Assembly (NCBI GenBank): GCA_017505635.1
Contig: JAFVOU010000017.1
Location: 32,702 to 96,701 of the forward strand
Length of the DNA stretch: 64,000 bases
DNA from: Oscillospiraceae bacterium
GTDB lineage: Bacteria > Bacillota > Clostridia > Oscillospirales > Ruminococcaceae
Direction: 5' to 3'
Within the stretch, counting starts at the first letter, position 1. Each line of letters starts with the position of its first letter. The notes beneath the pieces are model-generated. The model had not been told where the DNA came from, searched no databases, and saw nothing but the letters and a program-made list of their open reading frames with translations. Below are positions 8,650-16,313 of the stretch, piece by piece. Position numbers and translations under genes: made by a program.

Positions 8650-9107
8650 ACTTTGACAGTGTAAATTATTCCTTTCTGCTGCAGGATTTTGTCTTTGCCA
8701 TGGCGGCAGGTTTTGCGGCAGGCGGTGTAAACCGTTTTCTCTCACTGTTTCTGTACAAAGGCAAGGTCAGCTTGTGGATAAAAGATATGCTGACTGCATT
8801 TGTCTTTGCGGCGGCAGTTTTCAGCTATGTTGTTTCCTTTGCCAACTACCCCGATGTGCGCATTTATCATCTGCTGGGGGCACTTTTTGGCTTTTTATCC
8901 TTTAATTTCAACTTTTCCACAATTTTCCACAAATTTTTTGAAAAAATTTATGGAAAGATAAAAAACAATATATTGTGTTGCGGCAAAAAAGTGTATCATA
9001 CAATTTGTGTTAAAAGACAAAAAGTAAGTATAAAACATAAAAAACAGCAGTCTTTGCCAGAAAAAACCGACTTGAAAAATGATGATAACTGGGTGTATAA
9101 TTTATAA
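8646..9107 (+). CDS. yabQ: Spore cortex biosynthesis membrane protein YabQ
   Basis: A 153-residue membrane protein with about three to four hydrophobic segments (residues 10-30, 45-65 and 75-92) and a lysine-rich cytoplasmic tail. YabQ is a mother-cell protein of the outer forespore membrane, required for cortex synthesis in B. subtilis. The FVFAMAAGFAAGGVNRFL start is typical. The ATG overlaps the TGA of yabP. The C-terminal 50 residues are basic and poorly conserved, with shifted, A-rich base use, which is common in this family. Confidence 0.87.
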   Translation: MNFDSVNYSFLLQDFVFAMAAGFAAGGVNRFLSLFLYKGKVSLWIKDMLTAFVFAAAVFSYVVSFANYPDVRIYHLLGALFGFLSFNFNFSTIFHKFFEKIYGKIKNNILCCGKKVYHTICVKRQKVSIKHKKQQSLPEKTDLKNDDNWVYNL

Positions 9108-9176
9108 TACTATAATGGTGTATTGTACCCGGAGTATAAAAAACAGCACCAAACAGCAGGAAAGGGGTGGTAAGAT

Positions 9177-9452
9177 ATGAAAAAAGTGCTCAATATCAAA
9201 GTTCTTTTTGTTGCAGTGCTTATAGGATATCTTGCAGTCACCCTTATCACCACACAGTTTGAACTGGTAAACAAACGTCAGCAGCTGGAAATTTTAGAGC
9301 AGCAGAAAGCCCGTGTTCAGCTGGAGGTTGATGATGTGCAGTATATTCTGGACTACGAAACAGAAGAAGAATATGTGGAACGTATAGCACGCCAGCGTTT
9401 AGGTTATGCAAACCCTGACGAAAAGGTTTTCAAGGATATTCAGGGCGATTAA
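9177..9452 (+). CDS. divIC: Septum formation initiator DivIC/FtsB family
   Basis: A 91-residue bitopic protein with one membrane segment (residues 6-25), a coiled coil (VNKRQQLEILEQQKARVQLEVDDV) and a C-terminal EEYVERIARQRLGYANPDE block, the hallmark of the DivIC/FtsB family. It bridges FtsL and DivIB at the division site. ATG 9177 follows GGAAAGGGGTGG. It ends the yab cluster as in B. subtilis, where divIC follows yabQ. A terminator shared with the convergent gene lies at 9464-9494. Confidence 0.9.
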   Translation: MKKVLNIKVLFVAVLIGYLAVTLITTQFELVNKRQQLEILEQQKARVQLEVDDVQYILDYETEEEYVERIARQRLGYANPDEKVFKDIQGD

Positions 9453-9463
9453 AAACAAAAAAT

Positions 9464-9494
9464 AAAGCACACTCTTTGCAGAGTGTGCTTTTTA
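9464..9494. terminator. Bidirectional terminator between divIC and the NhaC-type gene
   Basis: AAGCACACTCT and AGAGTGTGCTT form an 11-bp stem; T runs follow on both strands, fitting two converging genes. Confidence 0.9.
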
Positions 9495-9516
9495 TATGCT
9501 GTAAAATTTTATATTT

Positions 9517-10812
9517 TTACCATTTTACATTTCTGCGACAGGTAATAAGGCGCCATACAGGAAGAATGTAGAGGAAAACCGCAAAAGGAATGGATGCAAG
9601 GTCTGCCCCGGCGGCAGCCAGCGGTACGCCCGAAGCAATTGACCACGGTACAAGGGCGGCAACCACAACAGCGGTATCTTCAAGGTTTATTGCAAAACGT
9701 CTGTTGTCCTTTTCTGCATTCTGGCAAAGCTGAAATGTAAGTATAATCGCAAGGGTCTGATTGCAGGCAACCATAGATGCGGCAGCGGCAGCAATCAGTG
9801 TTGCTGTGTAAGAAGATGTTTTTTCGTACAGTGCAGCAATTTTGCCCTCTATACCGTCAAGCAGACCGGTTTGTTTAAAGATACCGGAATAAGATGAAGA
9901 TATACATACAATGGCGCCTGCTTTAAGCATGGATACCATACCTCCGCCGTTCATCATTGCGGCAACCTGAGCATTATGTGCAGTAAAACCCATAACCATC
10001 ATTTTTGGCAAAGCGGCAATATCCACACCCTGAACAAAGATGCATACAGGTATGGAAACTATAATGCTGACAATCATTATAAATTTAACCTTTTTCTTCA
10101 TCAAAGCCAGCACAATAATAACAGCAGCAGGAATAACAGCGATTGGAGATATTACAAATTCCTGTGCAAATATGGCCTGCAGGTCAGGCAAAGCGGCATT
10201 TGTGCTGTTTAACAATCCGATTGCAAAATATACAATGACGGTGGCATCAAAAGGAACAGCACAGCTTTTTATCATATTTTTAATGTTGTCAAAGATGTCG
10301 GTTTTTGTAAGTTCAGATACCAGCAGTGCACTTGTGGAAACAGGGGAACATCTGTCACCAAAGAACACGCCGCTGAGTATTGCACCGCCAACCAGCAAAG
10401 GATTTGCGCCCACCGCAGCAGACATGGTGGTGCAGATAACACCCATTGTTGCAGCGGTGCCAAAGGCAGTGCCGGTGAGTATTGATACAAAGCAGTTGGT
10501 GATAAACACCATAGGCAGAAAAACAGAAGGGTGTATCAGTTTTATTGCATAGGATACAATAACGGGAATAGTGCCTCCTGCACGCCACAGGGCTGTCAGC
10601 ATGCCGATAAGCATAAAGGTGATAAGAATGTTTTTTACAGTTTTTATGCCTTCGCCCATCATAGACAAAAGCTGTTTTGGGCCAAAGCCTTTTTTAAAGC
10701 CGTAAAGCCAGAACAGCCCAAGCCCGCCGATAAGGGCAATAAGTAAAGGTATATCAAAAATTACGCACAGCAACAGCAGTACGCAAAACAGAATAATAAT
10801 TGTCATTTCCAT
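9517..10812 (-). CDS. Na+/H+ antiporter NhaC family transporter
   Basis: A 431-residue membrane protein with about 11-12 hydrophobic segments. TGTAFGTAATMGVICTTM, the GAILSGVFFGDRCSPVSTSA segment and the VACNQTLAI block are signatures of the NhaC family, which includes sodium/proton, malate/lactate and tyrosine/tyramine antiporters. The cargo cannot be settled from sequence. The start chosen is the ATG at 10812, 8 bases after GGAGA; an in-frame ATG 18 bases upstream overlaps that site. The 5' region holds a possible 22-codon leader peptide and a terminator hairpin (10880-10987), which suggests attenuation. Confidence 0.85.
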   Translation of the reverse strand: MEMTIIILFCVLLLLCVIFDIPLLIALIGGLGLFWLYGFKKGFGPKQLLSMMGEGIKTVKNILITFMLIGMLTALWRAGGTIPVIVSYAIKLIHPSVFLPMVFITNCFVSILTGTAFGTAATMGVICTTMSAAVGANPLLVGGAILSGVFFGDRCSPVSTSALLVSELTKTDIFDNIKNMIKSCAVPFDATVIVYFAIGLLNSTNAALPDLQAIFAQEFVISPIAVIPAAVIIVLALMKKKVKFIMIVSIIVSIPVCIFVQGVDIAALPKMMVMGFTAHNAQVAAMMNGGGMVSMLKAGAIVCISSSYSGIFKQTGLLDGIEGKIAALYEKTSSYTATLIAAAAASMVACNQTLAIILTFQLCQNAEKDNRRFAINLEDTAVVVAALVPWSIASGVPLAAAGADLASIPFAVFLYILPVWRLITCRRNVKW

Positions 10813-10879
10813 AGAAATATCTCCATACAATTGGGCTTTTGCAATATGTTATTAAAGAATAGCATAAAAAATCCTGTTT

Positions 10880-10911
10880 GTAAAACAAAAGAACCGTCAT
10901 CACGACGGTTC
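10880..10911 (-). terminator. Terminator or attenuator hairpin upstream of the NhaC-type gene
   Basis: On the minus strand GAACCGTC-GTGAT-GACGGTTC is followed by TTTTGTTTT. It lies between the short reading frame at 10919-10987 and the transporter gene, so transcription coming from upstream would stop here unless the hairpin is prevented. Confidence 0.75.
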
Positions 10912-10918
10912 CTTTGCG

Positions 10919-10987
10919 TTAAGAGAAAAAGTATATGAGGAAATGCAAGACAAATCCGTCAGCCTGAAAACGAATTGTCTTTGCCAT
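10919..10987 (-). CDS. Possible 22-residue leader peptide upstream of the NhaC-type transporter
   Basis: A short frame runs from ATG 10987 to TAA 10919 on the minus strand. It encodes a peptide starting MAKTIRFQADG and ending FLIYFFS: five Phe and one Tyr in 22 residues. AAAGGTGATAAT upstream could be its ribosome site, although the same stretch contains TATAAT and could instead be a -10 box. The stop codon lies 7 bases before the terminator stem at 10891-10911. This layout is that of a classic attenuation leader, but with no relative to compare it is only a candidate. Confidence 0.35.
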   Translation of the reverse strand: MAKTIRFQADGFVLHFLIYFFS

Positions 10988-11094
10988 TATATTATCACCT
11001 TTGTTTAAAAAAGTTTGTCGAAAGATAGTTTTGTTCAAAAATTATTTTTTAAAAGAAATATGTGTACAAACTGTTAAAACTGCAAAGTTTTGTG

Positions 11095-11123
11095 TTGAAA
11101 AAATATGTGCATTGTGCTAATAT
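11095..11123 (+). promoter_or_regulatory. Sigma-A promoter of hpf
   Basis: TTGAAA (11095-11100), 17 bases, TAATAT (11118-11123). The hpf start is 48 bases further on. The region 10988-11094 is AT-rich and shows nothing else I can name. Confidence 0.75.
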
Positions 11124-11171
11124 ATTTACAAGATACTCAGGTATCTAACTTCACCTCAGGAGGTACAATCT

Positions 11172-11702
11172 ATGAAGATTAACACAACCGGCAGAAAATG
11201 TACATTGAAACCAACCTTTTTGAACAGTGTAGAGGAAAAACTTGGCAAACTTGATAAGTTCTTCCCTGAGGAAGTACAGGCACACGTAACAGTTACTGTA
11301 GAAAAAGACTGGCAGACAGTTGAAATTACAATCAAGGACCGTTACGCATCATTCCGCAGCGAAAAGAGCGCACCAAAAATGGAACTTGCTCTGGAAGCAG
11401 CAGTAGAAAAACTGGAATCTATGATTGTTAAAAACAAAAATAAGATTTCACGCAAGCACAAGGGCAACGCTTACAAATACGAAGAACTTCCTGTTCTCCC
11501 TGTAGGCGAAGAAGAGGAAGAAGAATACGAAATCGTTCGCAAAAAAGTATTCAACCTCCAGCCTCAGTCAGTTGACGATGCAATTCTGGAAATGAATATG
11601 CTTGACCACACATTCTTTATGTTCAAAGATATTGTAACAGGCGAAATCAACGTAGTTTACAAACGCAAAGACGGCAAATACGGCTTGCTTTTACCGGAAT
11701 AA
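11172..11702 (+). CDS. hpf: Ribosome hibernation promoting factor, long form
   Basis: A 176-residue long-form HPF. The N-terminal domain (residues 1-100, KPTFLNSVEEKLGKLDKFF, then VEKLESMIVKNKNK) binds the decoding region of the 30S subunit; the C-terminal domain (about 120-176, IVRKKVFNLQPQSVDDA and LDHTFFMFKD) drives formation of inactive 100S ribosome dimers. The long form is normal in Gram-positive bacteria. It is monocistronic, with its own promoter, a CTCAGGAGGT ribosome site and two tandem terminators. Confidence 0.95.
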   Translation: MKINTTGRKCTLKPTFLNSVEEKLGKLDKFFPEEVQAHVTVTVEKDWQTVEITIKDRYASFRSEKSAPKMELALEAAVEKLESMIVKNKNKISRKHKGNAYKYEELPVLPVGEEEEEEYEIVRKKVFNLQPQSVDDAILEMNMLDHTFFMFKDIVTGEINVVYKRKDGKYGLLLPE

Positions 11703-11718
11703 ACTAATATAATATAAG

Positions 11719-11770
11719 GGCTCCGTTATCGGAGCCCTGTTTTTGACTGACATAGTTATGTCAGTTTTTA
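11719..11770 (+). terminator. Two tandem terminators after hpf
   Basis: The first stem is GGGCTCCG/CGGAGCCC (11719-11738) with a T tail; the second is ACTGACATA/TATGTCAGT (11747-11766) followed by TTTTT. Together they insulate the next gene. Confidence 0.85.
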
Positions 11771-11810
11771 TCCGCAAAACCAACCCTTTAATAAAGAAAG
11801 AGAGTTTTAA

Positions 11811-12929
11811 ATGCAATATACATTAATCGCACCGTGTTATTTCGGCACCGAATCTGTGCTCAGCTACGAAGTTAAAAAACTTGGCGCAACAGACGTGGAG
11901 GTTTCCGACGGCAAGGTGACTTTCAAAGGCGATGAACATATCATCGCTGCAGCAAACATCAATCTGCGCACAGCCGAACGCGTTGTTATTCTGCTTAAAG
12001 AATTCAAGGCAAAAACCTTTGACGAACTGTTCGACGGTGTTTTTTCTATCGACTGGGCTTCCCTTATGCCAAAGGATGCACAGTTTCCGGTTAAAGGTTC
12101 GTCCCTTTCTTCCACACTTTCCAGTGTACCTGCCTGCCAGAAGATAGTAAAAAAGGCGATTGTTGAAAGCATGAAAAAAGGTCACAACACAAAAATCCTT
12201 TCCGAAACAGGCAACCTTTACAAAATCCGTGTTGCACTCAGAAAAGATGTTGTTTCCGTTATGCTGGACACATCAGGTGACGGTCTGCACAAGCGCGGTT
12301 ACCGCCGCAACAGCGGTGAGGCACCGATCAAGGAAACACTGGCAGCTGCTATTGTTGACCTTGCCCGTGTAAGAAGTGACAGCGTTATTCAGGACCCGTT
12401 TGCAGGCAGCGGTACTCTGCTTATTGAAGCAGCACAGAAAGCTTTGAACATTGCACCTGGCTTAAAACGCCGTTTTGCAGCAGAAGAATATGCATTTATC
12501 CCTAAAGAAGTATGGGACGAAGAACGCAGCAAGGCTCGTGCCGCAATCAACCGTGATGTGGCATTTAAGGCATACGGCTTTGACATTGACCCGTTTGTGC
12601 TGGAAATCGCAAAGAAAAATGCCGAAAAAGCAGGTGTAGGCGGTGTGGTAAGCTTCTTTACAGCTGATGTAAAATCCTTCTCTCCACAGGAAGATGCAGT
12701 GGTTATCACAAACCCGCCTTACGGCGAACGTCTTGGTGACATCGAAACAGCAGCACAGCTGGAAAAAACACTGTCCCGCCGTCTTGAACAGAACCCTGTA
12801 AAGGCAAGTTATATCATAACAGCTGATGCAGAGTTCGAAAACAACTTTGGCAAAAAAGCAAAAAAACGCCGCAAACTGTACAACGGTATGATACCTTGTC
12901 AGCTTTATATGTACTATGGCGACAAATAA
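11811..12929 (+). CDS. THUMP-domain class I SAM-dependent rRNA methyltransferase (RlmL N-domain/YpsC type)
   Basis: A 372-residue protein with an N-terminal ferredoxin-like/THUMP RNA-binding part (residues 1-160) and a Rossmann methyltransferase domain. DPFAGSGTLLIEAA is the SAM-binding motif I and TNPPYGERLG the catalytic NPPY motif of N2-guanine methyltransferases. The HKRGYRR segment and APIKETLAA link are typical of the YpsC/RlmL N-terminal branch, which methylates G2445 of 23S rRNA in E. coli. The RlmK half of the E. coli fusion is absent, as is usual in Firmicutes. The exact target is inferred. It is monocistronic. Confidence 0.88.
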   Translation: MQYTLIAPCYFGTESVLSYEVKKLGATDVEVSDGKVTFKGDEHIIAAANINLRTAERVVILLKEFKAKTFDELFDGVFSIDWASLMPKDAQFPVKGSSLSSTLSSVPACQKIVKKAIVESMKKGHNTKILSETGNLYKIRVALRKDVVSVMLDTSGDGLHKRGYRRNSGEAPIKETLAAAIVDLARVRSDSVIQDPFAGSGTLLIEAAQKALNIAPGLKRRFAAEEYAFIPKEVWDEERSKARAAINRDVAFKAYGFDIDPFVLEIAKKNAEKAGVGGVVSFFTADVKSFSPQEDAVVITNPPYGERLGDIETAAQLEKTLSRRLEQNPVKASYIITADAEFENNFGKKAKKRRKLYNGMIPCQLYMYYGDK

Positions 12930-12944
12930 TTTTTAATTTACAGG

Positions 12945-12984
12945 CCACTGTCTTCAGAAATATTCTGAGGATGGTGGTTTTTTT
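12945..12984 (+). terminator. Terminator after the methyltransferase gene
   Basis: GCCACTGTC-TTCAGAA and TTCTGAG-GATGGTGG fold into a long imperfect stem followed by seven T residues. Confidence 0.8.
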
Positions 12985-13029
12985 GTTTGTGCCAAAAACA
13001 GACAGCACATATTTTTGCACATATGATTG

Positions 13030-13058
13030 TTTAAAATGTATTTACACTATGGTATAAT
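13030..13058 (+). promoter_or_regulatory. Candidate promoter of addBA
   Basis: A good TATAAT (13053-13058) lies 17 bases after a weak TTTAAA (13030-13035), 33 bases before the addB start. Confidence 0.45.
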
Positions 13059-13091
13059 AATTTAATAATTAATTTTTATCGGAGGGACAAT

Positions 13092-16000
13092 ATGCTGCAG
13101 TTGGTTATCGGCACGTCAGGTACGGGCAAAAGTGTTTTTATCAGAGAAAAGATACAGCACAATGCAAAACTTGGCAGAAAAAGCATACTGATAGTACCTG
13201 AACAGTTCAGCAAAACGGGGGAGGCCGAGATTTTTTCCGCATTGGAAAAAAGTCAGTTCGGTCTGGTAAGTGTGTTCAGCTTTACATCACTGCTGCGTGA
13301 TGTCTGGACTGAAAACGGAAAAGCTCCTTTGCCTGTGCTGACCGATGCAGGCAAGGCGGTTATAGCAAAAAAAAGTCTGCAGAATGTTCATAAACAGATA
13401 AGCAGCTATGGCAATCAGAAGCACAACACCGGCTTTGCCTTTGAACTTGCCCGTATTTTTGAGGATTTCAGACGGAATGGCATAGACAGCACAAAACTGT
13501 ACGAGGCAGCACAGAAAGCACCCGAAATAAACGGAAAACTTAAAGATGTGGCGCAGATTTACAGCGAATACAGTGCGCATATATCTGCCGCAGGTGCAGA
13601 TATGGAACAGATGTATCTCGAACTTGCGCAGACTTTGCCTGTAAGCTACACCGACAGCACAGAATTTTTTGTGGATGGTTTTGAAAGCTTTACCCACGGC
13701 CAGCTTGCGGTGCTTTCCCGCATAATGGAAAAGGCGGACAATGTTTACATCACCCTTACCGCCGATGATATTTTTGACCGGTGGAACGGCACGCACCCTT
13801 TAAGTTACACGGCACAGACCGCCACACAGCTTGTAAATGCGGCAAAAAAAGCAGATGTTCAGGTGGCAAAACCGATAAAGCTTGAGACACAGCATCGTTT
13901 TAAAAATGCAACCCTTTGCGGTGTTGATAAGTTTATACTTTCACAGCCTTTTGAAAACTGTGGTGAAGAAACACAGGAAAACGCCTTTGTAACAGCCTTT
14001 TCAAACCAGTTTGCAGAGGTCAGCTTTGCTGCGGCAAAAATCACACAGCTTACAAAGCAGGGCTACAGTTACGACGATATTGCCGTTGTGTGTCCGCAGC
14101 TGGACAAATACGAACATCAGCTGCAGGAAAGTTTTACCCTTGCAGGCATTCCGTACTTTATCGACCAGAGCAGAATAATTCTTTCTTCTGCTCCTGTTGT
14201 GCTGTTTAAAAATGTGCTGGAAATTATGGACAAAGGGGTAAATGCCGCAACGGTTATGCCCCTGCTTAAAACACAGCTTACCTGCTTTGACGGCGAAACT
14301 GTGGACCTGCTTGAAAACTATCTGTTTATATGGCAGGACCAGCAGTTAAGCTGGAAGGACGGTTTTTCCCTGCCTTACAGCGGCATAACATCAGTCGACA
14401 GTGAAAAGGACAGGGAAATACTTGCCAATATAAACACCCTTGTAACAGGGCTGTACCGCGTGTTCAGCCTTGCGTACAATTTTGGCGAAGAAAATACAGC
14501 GCAGAATATTCTCACTGCTATGTACAACATTATCGGCGATTTAAAGGCCGAAGAAATCTTAACACAACTGATAAGCGAAACAACAGATAAAGAAAAAGCC
14601 GATTTGTTTATCCGTCAGTGGGAATGTGCGGTGGACTGTATAGACCAGCTTTACCGCATCTGTGGCAGTATGGTTATGCGGCCAAGAGAACTGCAGGAAC
14701 TGTTTATGCTTATGGTACAGGGCACCGAAATAGGCTTTGCACCGCAGACACAGGACTGTGTTATGATTTCCACCCCGCAGCGTATGAAAATCGATGCAGT
14801 AAAAGCAGTGTTTGTACTTGGGGCATCCCAGGATGTTTTTCCTGCCATTGTATCCGCTTCGTCAATTCTTTCGGATGCGGATATACAGTATCTTAAGGAC
14901 AACCAGATGGAGATAAGTGCTGATTTTTCACAGCGCTTTGCTTTTGAAAATCTGTATTTTTATAAAACACTTACCACAGCACAGGAAAAACTGTTTATAT
15001 CCTGTGCAGGCAGAAATATCGACAGTCAGGAGATTCTCTCTGCTGAAATTGAGGGGATAAAATCAGCCCTTAATCTGAAAGCTGCAGCCCTTGAAACCGA
15101 GGACTACTGCATCACACCGCAGTTTTTCACCCAGTATCTGGGCGAAACTGTGGGTGCAGGCGGTGCGCAGATACTTGAAAAAATGGGTATGGAAGCGCCC
15201 AAAACAGCCGAAAGAAGCTTTGAAATTCAAAATAAGGAATATATAAAACAGCTGCTGGGAGAACATATGATAATCTCTCCTACAGCATCGGAAAACTACT
15301 ACAAATGTCCGTTCGGATATTTTGTGCGCAATCTTCTGCACATATATCCGCTGGAAAAAGCACAGGTGTCCCAGCGTGAGGCAGGCAACTATCTGCATAC
15401 TGTGGCACAGCAGGTTATTCAGCACTACGGCGAAGATTACGGCAAAGCAAAATGGGAAGAAATTGCACAGCTTACCGAAACTGTGGTGGATAAATATCTG
15501 GAAGAAAACTATCCGCAAAAGGTACGGGACAGCGCACGTTTTGCCTCTTTAAGCAGCGATATGCACACAAATGCACTGCATCTGCTGCAGTATATACACA
15601 CCGAACAGCAAAGCGGCAGTTTCCGCCCCGTTGCCTTTGAAAAAACTATAGGTTTTGACAGCGATGTAAAACCTGTGACAATAAAACTGGACAGCGGCGA
15701 AAAGGTTAGCATTGTGGGCGTGTGTGACCGCATTGATGTAATGCACGAAGACGGCAAGGATTATATCCGTATTGTGGACTATAAGACAGGCACAAAAAAG
15801 TTCAGCCTTGAGGATGTATACAATGGTCTTTCCGGCCAGCTGCTGCTGTATATGAACAGTGTGCTGCAAAGCACTGCATTTGGCGAAAACCCAAAACCTG
15901 CAGCGGTTATCTATCAGCCAAGTGATGCAGCCTTTAAATTTGACAAGGATGACGGGCTGTATACCCCTGTGGGCATGGCTCTTGGCAGCGAAGAAGTTTC

Positions 16001-16313
16001 GCAGGGCTTCGACAGCGAAGCAGAGGGACGTTTTGGGGTTTTAAAAGGCACCGAAAAGATAAAAAGTCTCAGCGGCAGTGAAGTTGTGGACGAAAAAATG
16101 TTTGCCGCTGTGCTTGACTTTACAAAAGAAAAAATAAAAGAAATGGCAAAGGATGTTTACGACGGCAACTTTGCCAATCAGCCAATGGACCTTGGCAACG
16201 ATGTTACAAACTGTCAGTGGTGCGGATACCGTGCAATCTGCCGTGAGGCAGGCGCGACCAAGCCAAGACAGAAAGCAGATTTCAGAGTAAAGGAGGATAA
16301 TGCAGATGGCTAA
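13092..16313 (+). CDS. addB: ATP-dependent helicase/nuclease subunit B (AddB)
   Basis: AddB is the Chi-recognition and 5'-strand nuclease partner of AddA in double-strand-break repair. The 1073-residue protein has Walker A GTSGTGKS near residue 8, the helicase-like body, and a C-terminal RecB-type nuclease with IVDYKTG near residue 895. The four-cysteine iron-sulfur staple is present: one cysteine in YKCPFGYF near residue 737 and three in CQWCGYRAIC near the end. ATG 13092 follows CGGAGGG. Its last eight bases overlap the start of addA, so the two subunits are coupled. Confidence 0.93.
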   Translation: MLQLVIGTSGTGKSVFIREKIQHNAKLGRKSILIVPEQFSKTGEAEIFSALEKSQFGLVSVFSFTSLLRDVWTENGKAPLPVLTDAGKAVIAKKSLQNVHKQISSYGNQKHNTGFAFELARIFEDFRRNGIDSTKLYEAAQKAPEINGKLKDVAQIYSEYSAHISAAGADMEQMYLELAQTLPVSYTDSTEFFVDGFESFTHGQLAVLSRIMEKADNVYITLTADDIFDRWNGTHPLSYTAQTATQLVNAAKKADVQVAKPIKLETQHRFKNATLCGVDKFILSQPFENCGEETQENAFVTAFSNQFAEVSFAAAKITQLTKQGYSYDDIAVVCPQLDKYEHQLQESFTLAGIPYFIDQSRIILSSAPVVLFKNVLEIMDKGVNAATVMPLLKTQLTCFDGETVDLLENYLFIWQDQQLSWKDGFSLPYSGITSVDSEKDREILANINTLVTGLYRVFSLAYNFGEENTAQNILTAMYNIIGDLKAEEILTQLISETTDKEKADLFIRQWECAVDCIDQLYRICGSMVMRPRELQELFMLMVQGTEIGFAPQTQDCVMISTPQRMKIDAVKAVFVLGASQDVFPAIVSASSILSDADIQYLKDNQMEISADFSQRFAFENLYFYKTLTTAQEKLFISCAGRNIDSQEILSAEIEGIKSALNLKAAALETEDYCITPQFFTQYLGETVGAGGAQILEKMGMEAPKTAERSFEIQNKEYIKQLLGEHMIISPTASENYYKCPFGYFVRNLLHIYPLEKAQVSQREAGNYLHTVAQQVIQHYGEDYGKAKWEEIAQLTETVVDKYLEENYPQKVRDSARFASLSSDMHTNALHLLQYIHTEQQSGSFRPVAFEKTIGFDSDVKPVTIKLDSGEKVSIVGVCDRIDVMHEDGKDYIRIVDYKTGTKKFSLEDVYNGLSGQLLLYMNSVLQSTAFGENPKPAAVIYQPSDAAFKFDKDDGLYTPVGMALGSEEVSQGFDSEAEGRFGVLKGTEKIKSLSGSEVVDEKMFAAVLDFTKEKIKEMAKDVYDGNFANQPMDLGNDVTNCQWCGYRAICREAGATKPRQKADFRVKEDNADG

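Noticed and set aside
11095..11170. A riboswitch upstream of hpf
   Set aside because: The leader is under 50 bases after the promoter and shows no structured motif.
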